Assembly: GCA_029256325.1 (NCBI GenBank)
Contig: JAQSYD010000037.1
Coordinates: 1 to 34,971 of the forward strand
Length of the DNA stretch: 34,971 bases
From: Clostridia bacterium
GTDB taxonomy: Bacteria; Bacillota; Clostridia; Lutisporales; Lutisporaceae
Direction: 5' to 3'
Below are positions 1 to 7,454 of this stretch, piece after piece. Under the pieces are notes generated by a model. The model saw only the letters and a list, made by a program, of their open reading frames with translations. It searched no databases and was not told the DNA's origin. Every line of letters begins with the position of its first letter. Position 1 is the stretch's first letter. The translations under genes and the position numbers were made by a program.

Positions 1-125
1 TCCTCTGAAATCTCTGTATCTAAGGCTATGGATTTCCTATCTAAATCCGCTCTGAATACTTCAGGGCATAAGCCGCCGCACATTCCACAGAACATGCAAG
101 TCTTCTTGTTAATAGATGCCTTCAT
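1..125 (-). CDS. 4Fe-4S ferredoxin, N-terminal part (runs off the window)
   Basis: Read on the minus strand from ATG at 125, the first 41 codons give a short lysine-rich lead and then a 4Fe-4S motif with Cys10, Cys13, Cys16 and Cys20-Pro21, followed by EVF. This is the pattern of the small single-cluster bacterial ferredoxins (C-x2-C-x2-C, with the fourth Cys usually near the C-terminus and Cys-Pro often at this place). A good ribosome site, AGGAGTGA, ends 5 nt before the start codon. The gene is cut by the window edge, so the last cysteine and total length are unseen. It would be a cytosolic low-potential electron carrier. It diverges from the copper-storage-type gene at 612 across about 490 bp. 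Confidence 0.8.
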   Translation of the reverse strand, partial: MKASINKKTCMFCGMCGGLCPEVFRADLDRKSIALDTEISE

Positions 126-611
126 ATGTATCACTCCTAAAAGTTCGTATAATAAAAATATTTCAATGAAATCTAAATAATTTATTAATAATTATTTCCA
201 GTAAAATATATGTTATTCAAATTAATATTAGGAGTATAGTATTTAGGCTAAACTTACAACTTGCGATTAGGGTGATAATCATTTATATAATGCTGAAATG
301 TTCAAATTTGGATATTAAAGTTAGATATATAAGAGAAATATGGAAGCAGTTTTAAAGTTGCAAAAGCATAAAAGTCAAATAAGGTTCAATACTAAGCCTT
401 ATGTTTTTTTTGTAAAGGCATTTGCCAGGTACAATTCATTGAATACTGGACTAAAGTATGCAGAGAGTTTCAGGATAGAAAGTTATAATAATGCAGACTA
501 GATATTTTTAGTATGTCTAGTTCAATTAGAATATTTAGCTCAAGCCTCAGTCTGCATAATGCTTTTGTCCTTTTGAGATAATAGCATTATAAACTAATGG
601 GAGGTGTAGAA
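126..611. other. Intergenic region with leader-like inverted repeats
   Basis: No confident gene is present. A 53-codon open frame runs from ATG 340 to the TAG at 499-501, but it has no good ribosome site and I do not recognise the product. TTGCGA (261-266) and TATAAT (286-291) form a possible promoter with a long 19-nt spacer. TGATAATCATT at 273-283 in that spacer resembles half of a Fur box. Just before the gene at 612 lie three nested inverted repeats, described in the next entry. Confidence 0.5.
488..590 (+). promoter_or_regulatory. Set of overlapping inverted repeats in the leader of the cysteine-rich protein gene
   Basis: ATGCAGACT (491-499) is the exact reverse complement of AGTCTGCAT (549-557). 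ACTAGATAT (497-505) can pair with ATGTCTAGT (513-521), with one G-U pair and a 7-nt loop. ATAATGCT (556-563) is the exact reverse complement of AGCATTAT (583-590), which ends 8 nt before the GGGAGGTG ribosome site. The first pairing shares bases with each of the other two, so the structures exclude one another, as in an attenuator or leader switch. No known riboswitch class was recognised. Confidence 0.35.
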
Positions 612-953
612 ATGGATATTCTAAAAGACAATAACCATATGCAGGATTGCATAGTTGCTTGCGTTACATGTATGCAAGCATGTGAAGAATGTTTGGCAGC
701 ATGCTATAAGGAGCCTGATTTGAATGCCAGAGTGAAATGTGTCAGCATGCTTCGCGACTGTGCTGATATTTGTGTACTCGCAGCACAATACATGTCTAGA
801 AATAGTGAACATAGTAAGATGCTATGCAAAATGTGTGCAGAGCTATGCGAAATGTGTGCAGTTGACTGTGAAACCTTTAAGGACGATCATTGCAAGAAAT
901 GTGCTGAGGTATGCAGAGCGTGTGCAGAGGAATGCCGCAAGATGGCATTATAA
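612..953 (+). CDS. Cysteine-rich four-helix copper-storage-type protein (DUF326/Csp-like)
   Basis: The 113-residue product holds 19 cysteines, nearly all in C-x2-C or C-x3-C spacing along predicted helices (CVTCMQACEEC, CKMCAELCEMC, CKKCAEVCRACAEEC). This is the layout of the Csp/DUF326 four-helix bundle family, whose cytosolic members load many Cu(I) ions on inward-facing thiolates. There is no signal peptide, so a cytosolic store is expected. An in-frame ATG at 597 exists, but the ribosome site GGGAGGTG (599-606) overlaps it, so ATG 612 is chosen. A long hairpin (960-986) separates it from the antiporter gene 53 bp downstream. Family assignment is firm; copper as the bound metal is taken from characterised relatives. 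Confidence 0.85.
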   Translation: MDILKDNNHMQDCIVACVTCMQACEECLAACYKEPDLNARVKCVSMLRDCADICVLAAQYMSRNSEHSKMLCKMCAELCEMCAVDCETFKDDHCKKCAEVCRACAEECRKMAL

Positions 954-959
954 AATTAC

Positions 960-986
960 TTAGGGGGTAGTATTACTACCCCCTAA
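960..986 (+). terminator. Perfect 13-bp hairpin between the copper-storage gene and the antiporter
   Basis: TTAGGGGGTAGTA (960-972) is followed after one base by its exact reverse complement (974-986). The stem is GC-rich in the middle and has no run of T after it, only ATTATTTAGG. It ends 5 nt before the AGGAGGA ribosome site of the antiporter. It may be a weak terminator or attenuator, an mRNA-stability stem, or a symmetric operator. Confidence 0.5.
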
Positions 987-1006
987 ATTATTTAGGAGGA
1001 TTAATA

Positions 1007-2404
1007 ATGGCATGGCTATCGTTGATACCACCAATTATAACAATAGTTTTGACGTTTAAAACGAAAAGACTGATTCCTGCTTTGTTTTCTGGAGTAGTAG
1101 TTGGTGCTTTTATCAGCTCCAAATCGCTGATAGGCGGTATAACAAGCATAGGAGGCTACCTGGTAGATGCTGCTGCTGATAAAGATAGTGCGTACACTTT
1201 AGGATTTTTGATTGCATTTGGTGCATTAGCTGATGTAATTGAGATGGCAGGTGGAATCGCAGGCTTTAGTGATAAGATCAGTAAATGGGTTAAGAATGAA
1301 AAGAGTATTGCATTATGGTCGTGGTTTTTAAGTATATTTACTTTTTTTGACAGCTCCTTTCATACTATTGCTGTAGGTACTATGTTGAGTCCCTTATTAG
1401 ATAAGGTTAAGGGTTCTAAGGAAAAGTTTGCATTTATTCTTTCTGTAACTAGCTTGCAGCTTATATTGTTAATACCAATTGCTACAGCTTATTTAGGATA
1501 TATGGTTGCATTAGTTACAAATAATATTAAGGGTAAAGGAATAACACAAAGTGCTTATTCAATAGTGGCGCAAAGTGTACTTTGGAACTTTTTTTCTTTG
1601 GCTATGATTGCAATTGCCGTAGGGGTCAGTCTATTTGGCTTAGGGTTTGGCAAAATAAGATTGGGTAAGACAGGCGAAGATGAAGGCTTGACTCAAATTC
1701 ATATTGATAGAGATGAACGTGCTAATAAGACGATTCAAGAATACCCTAAAAAAAGTGTAAATCTGTTAGTACCTGTTTTATTTTTACTTATCAGCACTAT
1801 TTTCTTTTTTTGGTGGACAGGAAGAAAAAAATCGGCAACTTTTTTTGGGGCTTTAAGTGCAGCAAACTTTAATATGTCAATATTTGCAGGAATTATACTC
1901 ACTCTGCTTGTCACTAGCATCTTTTTTCTATTTCAAAGAATAAGTCTTGCAGAGATAGAGGCTCATATTATTATTGGTGCAGAAAAAGTAATTTCACTTG
2001 TGTTAATACTTGTACTTAGTTGGGCACTTACCATTGTTACTGAGGATTTAGGCTTCAACAATCTAATAAGTGATGAAGTGATAAGAAGTATTCCTAAAAT
2101 TCTTATACCGCCTGCAATTTTTCTTTTTGCTGCTGTAATTTCATATACCATCGGCTCATCCTGGGCAACATGGGCATTAATAATGCCTATGGCAGTAACC
2201 TTTTCAATAAGCTCTGGAGTAAATATAAGTATGCTGGTAGGAACTGTTTGGGCAGGCGGTGCTGTTGCAGATGTTATATCACCGCTTTCTTCACAGATGG
2301 CTGGGACTTCCTTTAGTGAACATCTTTCATCTTCTTTTCCTTACGTAATAGCAGGTGTAATTTTATCATTAGCAGGCTATACAATTGTAGGTTTTATTAT
2401 TTAA
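1007..2404 (+). CDS. NhaC-family Na+/H+ antiporter or related ion-coupled transporter
   Basis: The 465-residue protein is an integral membrane protein with about eleven hydrophobic segments. Conserved stretches of the NhaC/ion-transporter superfamily are clear: FFDSSFHTIAVG near residues 113-124, SYTIGSSWATWALIMP near 380-395, and GGAVADVISPLSSQMAG near 420-436, which carry the polar residues of the ion path. Family members exchange Na+ for H+, or couple malate, lactate or amino acids, so the substrate is open. The start at ATG 1007 has AGGAGGA 8 nt upstream. The gene lies 53 bp behind the cysteine-rich protein with a strong hairpin between them, so co-transcription is possible but may be attenuated. 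No clear terminator follows the stop. Confidence 0.85.
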   Translation: MAWLSLIPPIITIVLTFKTKRLIPALFSGVVVGAFISSKSLIGGITSIGGYLVDAAADKDSAYTLGFLIAFGALADVIEMAGGIAGFSDKISKWVKNEKSIALWSWFLSIFTFFDSSFHTIAVGTMLSPLLDKVKGSKEKFAFILSVTSLQLILLIPIATAYLGYMVALVTNNIKGKGITQSAYSIVAQSVLWNFFSLAMIAIAVGVSLFGLGFGKIRLGKTGEDEGLTQIHIDRDERANKTIQEYPKKSVNLLVPVLFLLISTIFFFWWTGRKKSATFFGALSAANFNMSIFAGIILTLLVTSIFFLFQRISLAEIEAHIIIGAEKVISLVLILVLSWALTIVTEDLGFNNLISDEVIRSIPKILIPPAIFLFAAVISYTIGSSWATWALIMPMAVTFSISSGVNISMLVGTVWAGGAVADVISPLSSQMAGTSFSEHLSSSFPYVIAGVILSLAGYTIVGFII

Positions 2405-2881
2405 TAAAAAGATCTGAAAATGGGAGTAAAACATTATTATTGCTTACTTAACTATTATAATTTTTGTATGAATCTTGTTTAACCTAATTTGCCTAGTAAG
2501 TAGGACAATAATAGATAAGCTTTAGATATTAAGAGTGAAATATATACATGATAACTATCCTGGGAGAAAAGATATTTTATATTGAAAAGTGACATAGATA
2601 ATCTTATTTTGCATAATGTTTCTCCACAATATCCCCACAACATTGGTATAACATTAGTTCATAGAAGGCATCTTAATCTATAGTAGAGGATGAATGGAGG
2701 GATTTGTAAATAAAGCATCTAATAAATTATCGGATCTAACTGTAAAATAGTGAATATACATATAAATTTACTCGAATGTAAGTAGATAGAGAGATATAAA
2801 GTGGTTTTTAAGGCATATAGAATGTTGGTGCATATACCAATTGCTTAATATCAATGCATAGAAAGGAGGTGAATATGTTAA
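2405..2881. other. Non-coding stretch carrying a long leader
   Basis: No gene is visible in either strand. The stretch holds an imperfect inverted repeat (2434-2450 with 2494-2513), the direct-repeat promoter at 2623-2654, and then about 220 nt of leader before the gene at 2882. In the leader, TTGGT and ACCAA around 2824-2840 can form a small hairpin. The long leader may hold a regulatory RNA, but I recognise no class. Confidence 0.5.
2623..2654 (+). promoter_or_regulatory. Direct-repeat operator and promoter, site 1 (zinc-ribbon/Met-rich operon)
   Basis: TCCACAA (2623-2629), TATC, CCCACAA (2634-2640), then 8 nt and TAACAT (2649-2654); TATAAC overlaps two bases earlier. It is the most divergent of six sites with the same layout. 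The 11-bp period of the heptamers and their place over the -35 region fit an activating OmpR/PhoB-type regulator. Confidence 0.6.
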
Positions 2882-3160
2882 ATGAGTACAGGATTAGGGA
2901 TTGGTTATGGAAGTGTTTTTTTCTCATTATTATTGGTGCTGGTTAAAGTCTTATTTGCAGTCTTTGTTGTAGCACTAATAGCAGGTATAGTTGTATATAT
3001 TAAAAACAACATATTTACTAAAGAAGAAATTGAGTCAATTAAAAATACTTTTAGTGGGAAAAAGCCAGTAGGTCAGAAAGAAGCATGCACTGCTTGTGGA
3101 AACACACTTGAGGCAGAGTGGAAGCTTTGTCCCCTCTGTGGTAAAGAAAGAGAAATATAG
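2882..3160 (+). CDS. Small membrane protein with C-terminal zinc ribbon
   Basis: This 92-residue protein has one hydrophobic segment (about residues 11-40) and a C-terminal zinc ribbon with Cys69, Cys72, Cys83 and Cys86. The hydrophobic segment, LLLVLVKVLFAVF and then VVYIKN, closely matches the repeated segment of the protein at 6762-7439 (LLLVLIKILFVVL and VWIRN), so the two are probably paralogs. A stop codon lies directly before ATG 2882, which fixes the start. The strong AGGAGG (2864-2869) is 12 nt away, which is long. An ATG at 2875, 5 nt from that site but in another frame, opens a 23-codon frame. The gene is first in an operon with the Met-rich gene at 3207 and sits behind operator site 1. 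Function unknown. Confidence 0.75.
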   Translation: MSTGLGIGYGSVFFSLLLVLVKVLFAVFVVALIAGIVVYIKNNIFTKEEIESIKNTFSGKKPVGQKEACTACGNTLEAEWKLCPLCGKEREI

Positions 3161-3206
3161 TTAACAAAAACAACAAATATTTAGAGAAAAAAGTGAGGTA
3201 AATAGA

Positions 3207-3593
3207 ATGCAAAGAAATGTATGGGTTAAGTTAGCAACAGTGTCTCTTGCAGGTATCGTATTAAGCATTGCAATACTTTGGGGAGTAGGGCAATTCAACA
3301 ACTATTATGGTTATAACAGAAATCAATATGGCATGAATAACATGTATAACATGAATGGAATGTACTACGGTAATATGAATATGAATAATATGCCAATGAA
3401 CATACAAGGTGGCATGAATATGCAAGGCGGCATGAACATACAAGGTGGCATGAATATGAATGGTAGCATGAACATGGGCGGCGGCATGATGATGCAAGAT
3501 ATGAATATGATGAACATGGGCGGCGGCATGATGATGCAAGATATGGATATGATGAACATGAATGGCGGCATGATGGGCGGCGGCATGATGTAA
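3207..3593 (+). CDS. Membrane-anchored methionine-rich protein
   Basis: The 128-residue product has a single N-terminal hydrophobic anchor (about residues 8-28) and an outer tail built almost wholly of Met, Asn, Gly, Gln and Asp, in motifs such as GGMNM, GGGMMMQDM and NMNNM. About 34 of 128 residues are methionine. Clustered Met residues bind Cu(I) and Ag(I) in known copper proteins (CopA/PcoA-type tails, CusF), so metal capture at the cell surface is a fair inference; scavenging of oxidants is another. Two tandem 42-bp units (3474-3515 and 3516-3557) differ at one base, so the tail grows by slippage or unequal exchange. The anchor resembles that of the gene at 8630 (WVKLA versus WLRLA). A terminator follows. 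Confidence 0.75.
   Translation: MQRNVWVKLATVSLAGIVLSIAILWGVGQFNNYYGYNRNQYGMNNMYNMNGMYYGNMNMNNMPMNIQGGMNMQGGMNIQGGMNMNGSMNMGGGMMMQDMNMMNMGGGMMMQDMDMMNMNGGMMGGGMM
3474..3557 (+). repeat. Tandem 42-bp repeat coding for a Met-rich unit
   Basis: Two adjacent 14-codon units beginning ATGGGCGGCGGCATG are identical except for one base (aat to gat, Asn to Asp). Upstream at about 3405-3460 shorter repeats of the type CAAGGTGGCATGAA also occur. The near identity points to a recent duplication. Confidence 0.85.
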
Positions 3594-3605
3594 TAAGTCG
3601 TCATT

Positions 3606-3640
3606 AAAGGACCAGGTGCAGTTTGCCGGGTCCTTTATTC
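3606..3640 (+). terminator. Rho-independent terminator
   Basis: AAAGGACC (3606-3613) pairs with GGTCCTTT (3629-3636), with TTTATT at its foot. It closes the 2882-3593 operon. Confidence 0.75.
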
Positions 3641-3712
3641 ATACCTTAAAAGATAATTTGAATATTAAATAATTTGATACAAATACTATTAAAAAACTAT
3701 GGAGGTAAAGTG

Positions 3713-4804
3713 ATGAAAAGATACTTAGCACTATTGATAGTAATTATACTTAGTGTAGGAATATTGGCAGCATGTCAACCAAAGACCCAAGCACCAATTC
3801 AGGATATGAATCAACCACCTGCTAATCAACCAGAGCAGAAGGATGATATGGAAGAGCAAATGGGTGAAATGCCACAATATTATATCTATACCGCAAATGA
3901 GGATGAAGCAAGTGTTTCCATTATAAATATGGCAACAATGAAGGTGGAAAATACGATACCTGTAGGTATGGGACCACATAATGTGCAGGTTACACCGGAT
4001 GGGAAGTTCGTATTTGTAGTAGAAAATAAGAGTAATACTATCTCTGCAATTGATACTACAACAGGAAAAGTTGTAAATACAATCAAAGTTGGAGAAGGAC
4101 CAAGTCATATAGTATTCTCCCCTGATTCCAAGACAGCCTATGTAACAGTAGCTGAAATGGCTGAAGTCGAAGGTGGAGCTATGAAAATGGATGATGACTT
4201 GATAAATGGAAACCTTTACGTAATAGATATTCAAAAGGGCAATGTAACAGCAAAAGTACCTATTGGCAAAATGCCTCATGGCTTGAGAATGTCACCTGAC
4301 AATAAATATGTATTTGTAGCAAATACAGAATCAGATGATGTATCAGTTGTAGATATTGCAACAAATAGTGTAGTAAATACAATAAAAGCAGGTAATGGGC
4401 CGGTTCAACCTGCATTTACACCTGATGGGAAATATGTATTTGTTACATTGAGTGAAGATAATAGTGTTGCAGCAATAGACATGGCAAATATGACTGTTAC
4501 TAAGACGATTGCAGTTGGCAAATATCCGATACAATTGCACTCAACACCAGACAGTAAATCAATATACGTTGCTAACACAGAATCAGATGATGTAAGCGTA
4601 ATAGATGTAGCAAGTATGACAGTAAAGGCAACAGTAGCAGCAGGAGACAAAGCTCATGGTGTGGCAGTATCTAAGGATGGCACATATGTATTCGTAACAA
4701 ATACAGGTGCAAGCAATGTGACTATAATAGACACAATGGATAATAGTATAGTAGACACTATTCCCGTTGGTAAGTCACCTAATGGCATAACAGTTAGGGA
4801 ATAG
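3713..4804 (+). CDS. Seven-bladed YVTN beta-propeller lipoprotein
   Basis: The 363-residue product starts with a lipoprotein signal whose lipobox LAAC places the lipidated Cys at residue 21. A linker rich in Pro, Gln, Met and acidic residues follows, then seven YVTN-type repeats with the usual marks (PVGMGPHNVQVTPDGKFVFV, SPDNKYVFVAN, VSVVDIATN, NTIPVG). The first strand completes the last blade. Such propellers are surface binding or scaffold proteins; some belong to metal or redox systems, but no catalytic residue is visible. A TTG at 3674 is in frame, but GGAGG (3701-3705) sits 7 nt before ATG 3713, and the lipoprotein signal begins there. An insertion of about 20 residues with Met and acidic residues lies in the third blade. 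Confidence 0.85.
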   Translation: MKRYLALLIVIILSVGILAACQPKTQAPIQDMNQPPANQPEQKDDMEEQMGEMPQYYIYTANEDEASVSIINMATMKVENTIPVGMGPHNVQVTPDGKFVFVVENKSNTISAIDTTTGKVVNTIKVGEGPSHIVFSPDSKTAYVTVAEMAEVEGGAMKMDDDLINGNLYVIDIQKGNVTAKVPIGKMPHGLRMSPDNKYVFVANTESDDVSVVDIATNSVVNTIKAGNGPVQPAFTPDGKYVFVTLSEDNSVAAIDMANMTVTKTIAVGKYPIQLHSTPDSKSIYVANTESDDVSVIDVASMTVKATVAAGDKAHGVAVSKDGTYVFVTNTGASNVTIIDTMDNSIVDTIPVGKSPNGITVRE

Positions 4805-4831
4805 TAGACAACTCTTTTTGATAAAAATATC

Positions 4832-4858
4832 AAACCAGCTCAAGTGGGCTGGTTTTTT
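4832..4858 (+). terminator. Rho-independent terminator of the propeller gene
   Basis: AAACCAGC (4832-4839) pairs with GCTGGTTT (4848-4855), followed by a T run to 4858. Confidence 0.9.
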
Positions 4859-4903
4859 AAAACTTAAATATTGAATTTAGAAAATTAGGTAGGATACCAT
4901 AAA

Positions 4904-4935
4904 TTCATTAAATCCCCATAATTATGCACTATAAT
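4904..4935 (+). promoter_or_regulatory. Direct-repeat operator and promoter, site 2 (DUF454 gene)
   Basis: TTCATTA (4904-4910), AATC, CCCATAA (4915-4921), 8 nt, then a perfect TATAAT (4930-4935). The gene starts 50 nt after the -10. Layout is the same as the other five sites. Confidence 0.75.
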
Positions 4936-4984
4936 ATCTAAATAATCACAATAATAATCAAATATATTTCATAGAAAGGGCAGA

Positions 4985-5356
4985 ATGAATCGACTTACCA
5001 AAGCTATATTAATTATTTCTGGATCATTTTTTATTCTACTTGGGTTTATAGGTATATTTTTACCATTGTTACCTACAACTCCGTTTATTTTACTAGGAGC
5101 AGCATGTTATCTTAAAGGTTCTCAAAGGCTTTATATTTGGCTTATTAATAATAAGTTAATAGGTGTATATATTAAACAGTATTATGACGGCAAAGGCATA
5201 CCACTTATTATTAAGCTGATAACTATTGTATTTTTATGGATAAGCATGATAATTGCAGCAATCTTTGTAGTTGCAACTCGGACTATGAGAATTATTTTAC
5301 TACTTATTGCCGTTGGTGTTACTTGGCACATTCTTTCCATTAAGAGTAAAAGGTAG
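4985..5356 (+). CDS. DUF454 (YbaN-type) inner-membrane protein
   Basis: This 123-residue protein shows the DUF454/YbaN signature near the N-terminus (GFIGIFLPLLPTTPFILL), followed by the short SQRLYIWL segment and two to three further hydrophobic stretches (about residues 74-118). The family is widespread and has no settled biochemical role; members often sit beside haem or metal genes. AAAGGG ends 4 nt before ATG 4985. It is monocistronic: operator site 2 lies upstream and a long hairpin terminator follows, so it joins the regulon predicted for the two-component system at 9956-12069. Confidence 0.8.
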   Translation: MNRLTKAILIISGSFFILLGFIGIFLPLLPTTPFILLGAACYLKGSQRLYIWLINNKLIGVYIKQYYDGKGIPLIIKLITIVFLWISMIIAAIFVVATRTMRIILLLIAVGVTWHILSIKSKR

Positions 5357-5371
5357 CAAATCGAAAATAAT

Positions 5372-5421
5372 AAAATAAAAATGAATCTAGTTTAATATAA
5401 GCTAGGTTCATTTTTATTTTA
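5372..5421 (+). terminator. Long hairpin terminator after the DUF454 gene
   Basis: AAAATAAAAATGAA (5372-5385) plus TCTAG pairs with CTAGG plus TTCATTTTTATTTT (5402-5420) around a loop of about 11 nt, with one G-U pair. The AT-rich foot could act in both directions. Confidence 0.8.
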
Positions 5422-5561
5422 TTTCGGAAACGTGGATATCTTGTTGATAGATATGAAGAGCACAATAAATACCAATAAGTGGTATGAATACTTGTATATG
5501 AGTTTGTGGAAGTATATTGAAAGAATACTATTAAAAAACAAAATTATTTAGGAGTGGTGAT

Positions 5562-6746
5562 ATGAAGGTTTTGCGAGCATTTTTTACTTTCATACTGGTT
5601 ATCATTATAGTTGGTGGAATAGGTTATATTGCTTGGAGCATGTACTATGGACCATACAATAGTATTGCTGAAATTTTTCCGTGGAATGCAAATCAAGGGG
5701 TGAATACCGCCGATCCAAATGCACAAGGGAATATGAATATGTCAGATATGGATATGACCGGTAATAATCCGATGACTCCTTCAACAGGGACAGATACGCA
5801 GAACAATAATAATTTAACCTACAATGCAATTGCATTACAAAATAGAGAAAAGCTTATGGAAGTTCAAAGTATGCTAAATCAGGCTATTGATCTAATTACC
5901 ATGGACCCATATTCAAGAGTTACTGTACCAAGCTCTACCGATAGTAATATGCAAATGCCACAAACACAAAGCAATACCGGTACCATTAACATTTACCCTA
6001 ATGGAACAAATTCTCTAAATATTGTACCTCCTACAACAGGAGAAGGTAATACAGGTGCAGGAACAACTGATACTTCTGCAATGCCGGGTATGCCTAATAT
6101 GAATACGGCCGCCATGACTTCTGCTAATTATGTATATGATCAAGCAAAGCTGGAGCAGCTTCATAGAGGAATAGTAAGACTTGCTCAAGGCATGATGTAC
6201 CTCACCCAGCTCAATGAAGATATTACGATTCAAGCCAGTACCATAGAGCCTAACTACAATAACTACCAGACCTACATGGATAGATATAATAAAATTATAA
6301 AGAATAAGGCAAAGCTTAATAATGCAGTTGCATCAATAAATCAGGCCACAGAGCTTGTAAATGTAAATCCTTATGGGGGCACAAATGGCTATCAATATAA
6401 TGCTCAATATATGGATCAAATGCATAGGGGGATATTTACGCTTGCACAGGCAATGGTATTAGCTAATGATCTAAATGAGGATATGACTGCTCAAATGGTT
6501 CAGGCAGTGACAAGTGCGCAATATGCAATTTACAATAATAATATGGGGAATATGCCTGGTATGGACAACACAGGCAATTGGTCAAGTGTATTTAACGCAA
6601 CGAGTATTTCAACAGTTTTTAACTTAATACTTGTTATTATGGTAGTGCTGCTAATTGTTAGTGTTTTTGGAGCATTAGGAAACATCTTAAAAGGCGGTAA
6701 TAAAAATGACAAAAGAGCTAAAACTAAAAGTGATACTAACGTTTAG
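5562..6746 (+). CDS. Two-anchor extracytoplasmic protein with internally duplicated helical units
   Basis: I do not recognise this 394-residue protein. It has hydrophobic segments at about residues 6-28 and 353-374, so the middle should lie outside the membrane. Two kinds of unit each occur twice: NREKLMEVQSMLNQAIDLI (94-112) resembles NKAKLNNAVASINQATELV (248-266), both ending near DPY or NPY; and KLEQLHRGIVRLAQGM (196-211) resembles YMDQMHRGIFTLAQAM (283-298), both followed by LNED. The His in LHRG/MHRG and the LAQ.M run are kept. Linkers are rich in Met, Asn, Thr and Pro. The ribosome site is GGAGTGGTG just before ATG 5562. It is the first gene of a six-gene run ending at 9355. The paired amphipathic helices could form a four-helix bundle. 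Confidence 0.7.
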   Translation: MKVLRAFFTFILVIIIVGGIGYIAWSMYYGPYNSIAEIFPWNANQGVNTADPNAQGNMNMSDMDMTGNNPMTPSTGTDTQNNNNLTYNAIALQNREKLMEVQSMLNQAIDLITMDPYSRVTVPSSTDSNMQMPQTQSNTGTINIYPNGTNSLNIVPPTTGEGNTGAGTTDTSAMPGMPNMNTAAMTSANYVYDQAKLEQLHRGIVRLAQGMMYLTQLNEDITIQASTIEPNYNNYQTYMDRYNKIIKNKAKLNNAVASINQATELVNVNPYGGTNGYQYNAQYMDQMHRGIFTLAQAMVLANDLNEDMTAQMVQAVTSAQYAIYNNNMGNMPGMDNTGNWSSVFNATSISTVFNLILVIMVVLLIVSVFGALGNILKGGNKNDKRAKTKSDTNV

Positions 6747-6761
6747 AAAGGAGTAGAAAAT

Positions 6762-7439
6762 ATGTGGGATGAACTTAGAAATGATCCGTTCTTAAGAGCA
6801 GTAGCAGTTATAGCTATTGGAATTCTACTATTTGGTCTGCTGTTTAATACAACGACTGGCGGCGGTAATATGATTAGCAGTGGAGAGCATATGAACCAAG
6901 GATATGGTTATGGATATTCATTTGGCTCAATCATAAGCTGGTTGTTGTTAGTACTTATTAAAATACTGTTTGTAGTACTAATAGGTGCGGTGTTGATTGG
7001 GGCTTTTGTTTGGATAAGAAATATGTTTTTCAGAGATAACAATTCTGCTTTTGTACGAGCAATAAATAATGATCCAATACTGAAAACTGTTGCACTAACT
7101 ACCCTTGCTATTCTTGGATTATTTATTTTATTTGGCTTGCTTGGAAGCTTCAATTCACCAGGGTACATGGGCGGAGTTTCCCAAGAGCATATGTATGGAG
7201 GTTATGCAGGCAGATATGATGCTTCACTAGGAATTGAATGGCTGCTAATGATGCTCATTAGAATATTGTCCTATGTACTGGTTATTTCATTAGTAATTTC
7301 AGTAGCAATCTATATGAGAAATCAATATGATAAAGGAAATATTAACTGGTTTACAAGTACAAAGACAGCGGATACAACAACAAATGCAACAACAAATGAA
7401 AATAGTACAAAAATAGATGACCTAGATTCGACTGTATAA
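6762..7439 (+). CDS. Four-segment membrane protein made of two tandem copies
   Basis: The 225-residue protein is an internal duplication. NDPFLR (7-12) matches NDPILK (103-108), each followed by a hydrophobic segment; EHM (42-44) matches EHM (142-144); WLLLVLIKIL (60-69) matches WLLMMLIRIL (160-169); WIRN matches YMRN exactly 100 residues apart. Each half is two membrane segments joined by a Gly/Tyr/Met-rich loop, and a Thr/Asn-rich tail follows. The second segment of each half resembles the single segment of the zinc-ribbon protein at 2882. AAAGGAG is 8 nt before ATG 6762, and the previous stop is 15 bp away, so it lies in one operon with its neighbours. Function unknown; a small membrane complex with the cytochrome b encoded next is possible. 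Confidence 0.75.
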   Translation: MWDELRNDPFLRAVAVIAIGILLFGLLFNTTTGGGNMISSGEHMNQGYGYGYSFGSIISWLLLVLIKILFVVLIGAVLIGAFVWIRNMFFRDNNSAFVRAINNDPILKTVALTTLAILGLFILFGLLGSFNSPGYMGGVSQEHMYGGYAGRYDASLGIEWLLMMLIRILSYVLVISLVISVAIYMRNQYDKGNINWFTSTKTADTTTNATTNENSTKIDDLDSTV

Positions 7440-7454
7440 GTTCTGGTGAAAAGA

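Noticed and set aside
340-501. 53-codon open frame upstream of the Csp-like gene
   Set aside because: No ribosome site, no recognisable family, and its end runs into the leader inverted repeats.
953-1006. Sodium or other riboswitch ahead of the NhaC-family gene
   Set aside because: Only 53 bp, all taken by one simple hairpin and the ribosome site; no riboswitch core fits.
3261-3604. Minus-strand open frames rich in His or Pro/Met opposite the Met-rich gene
   Set aside because: They are complements of ATG/CAT-rich codons in the real gene, with no ribosome site and no domain.
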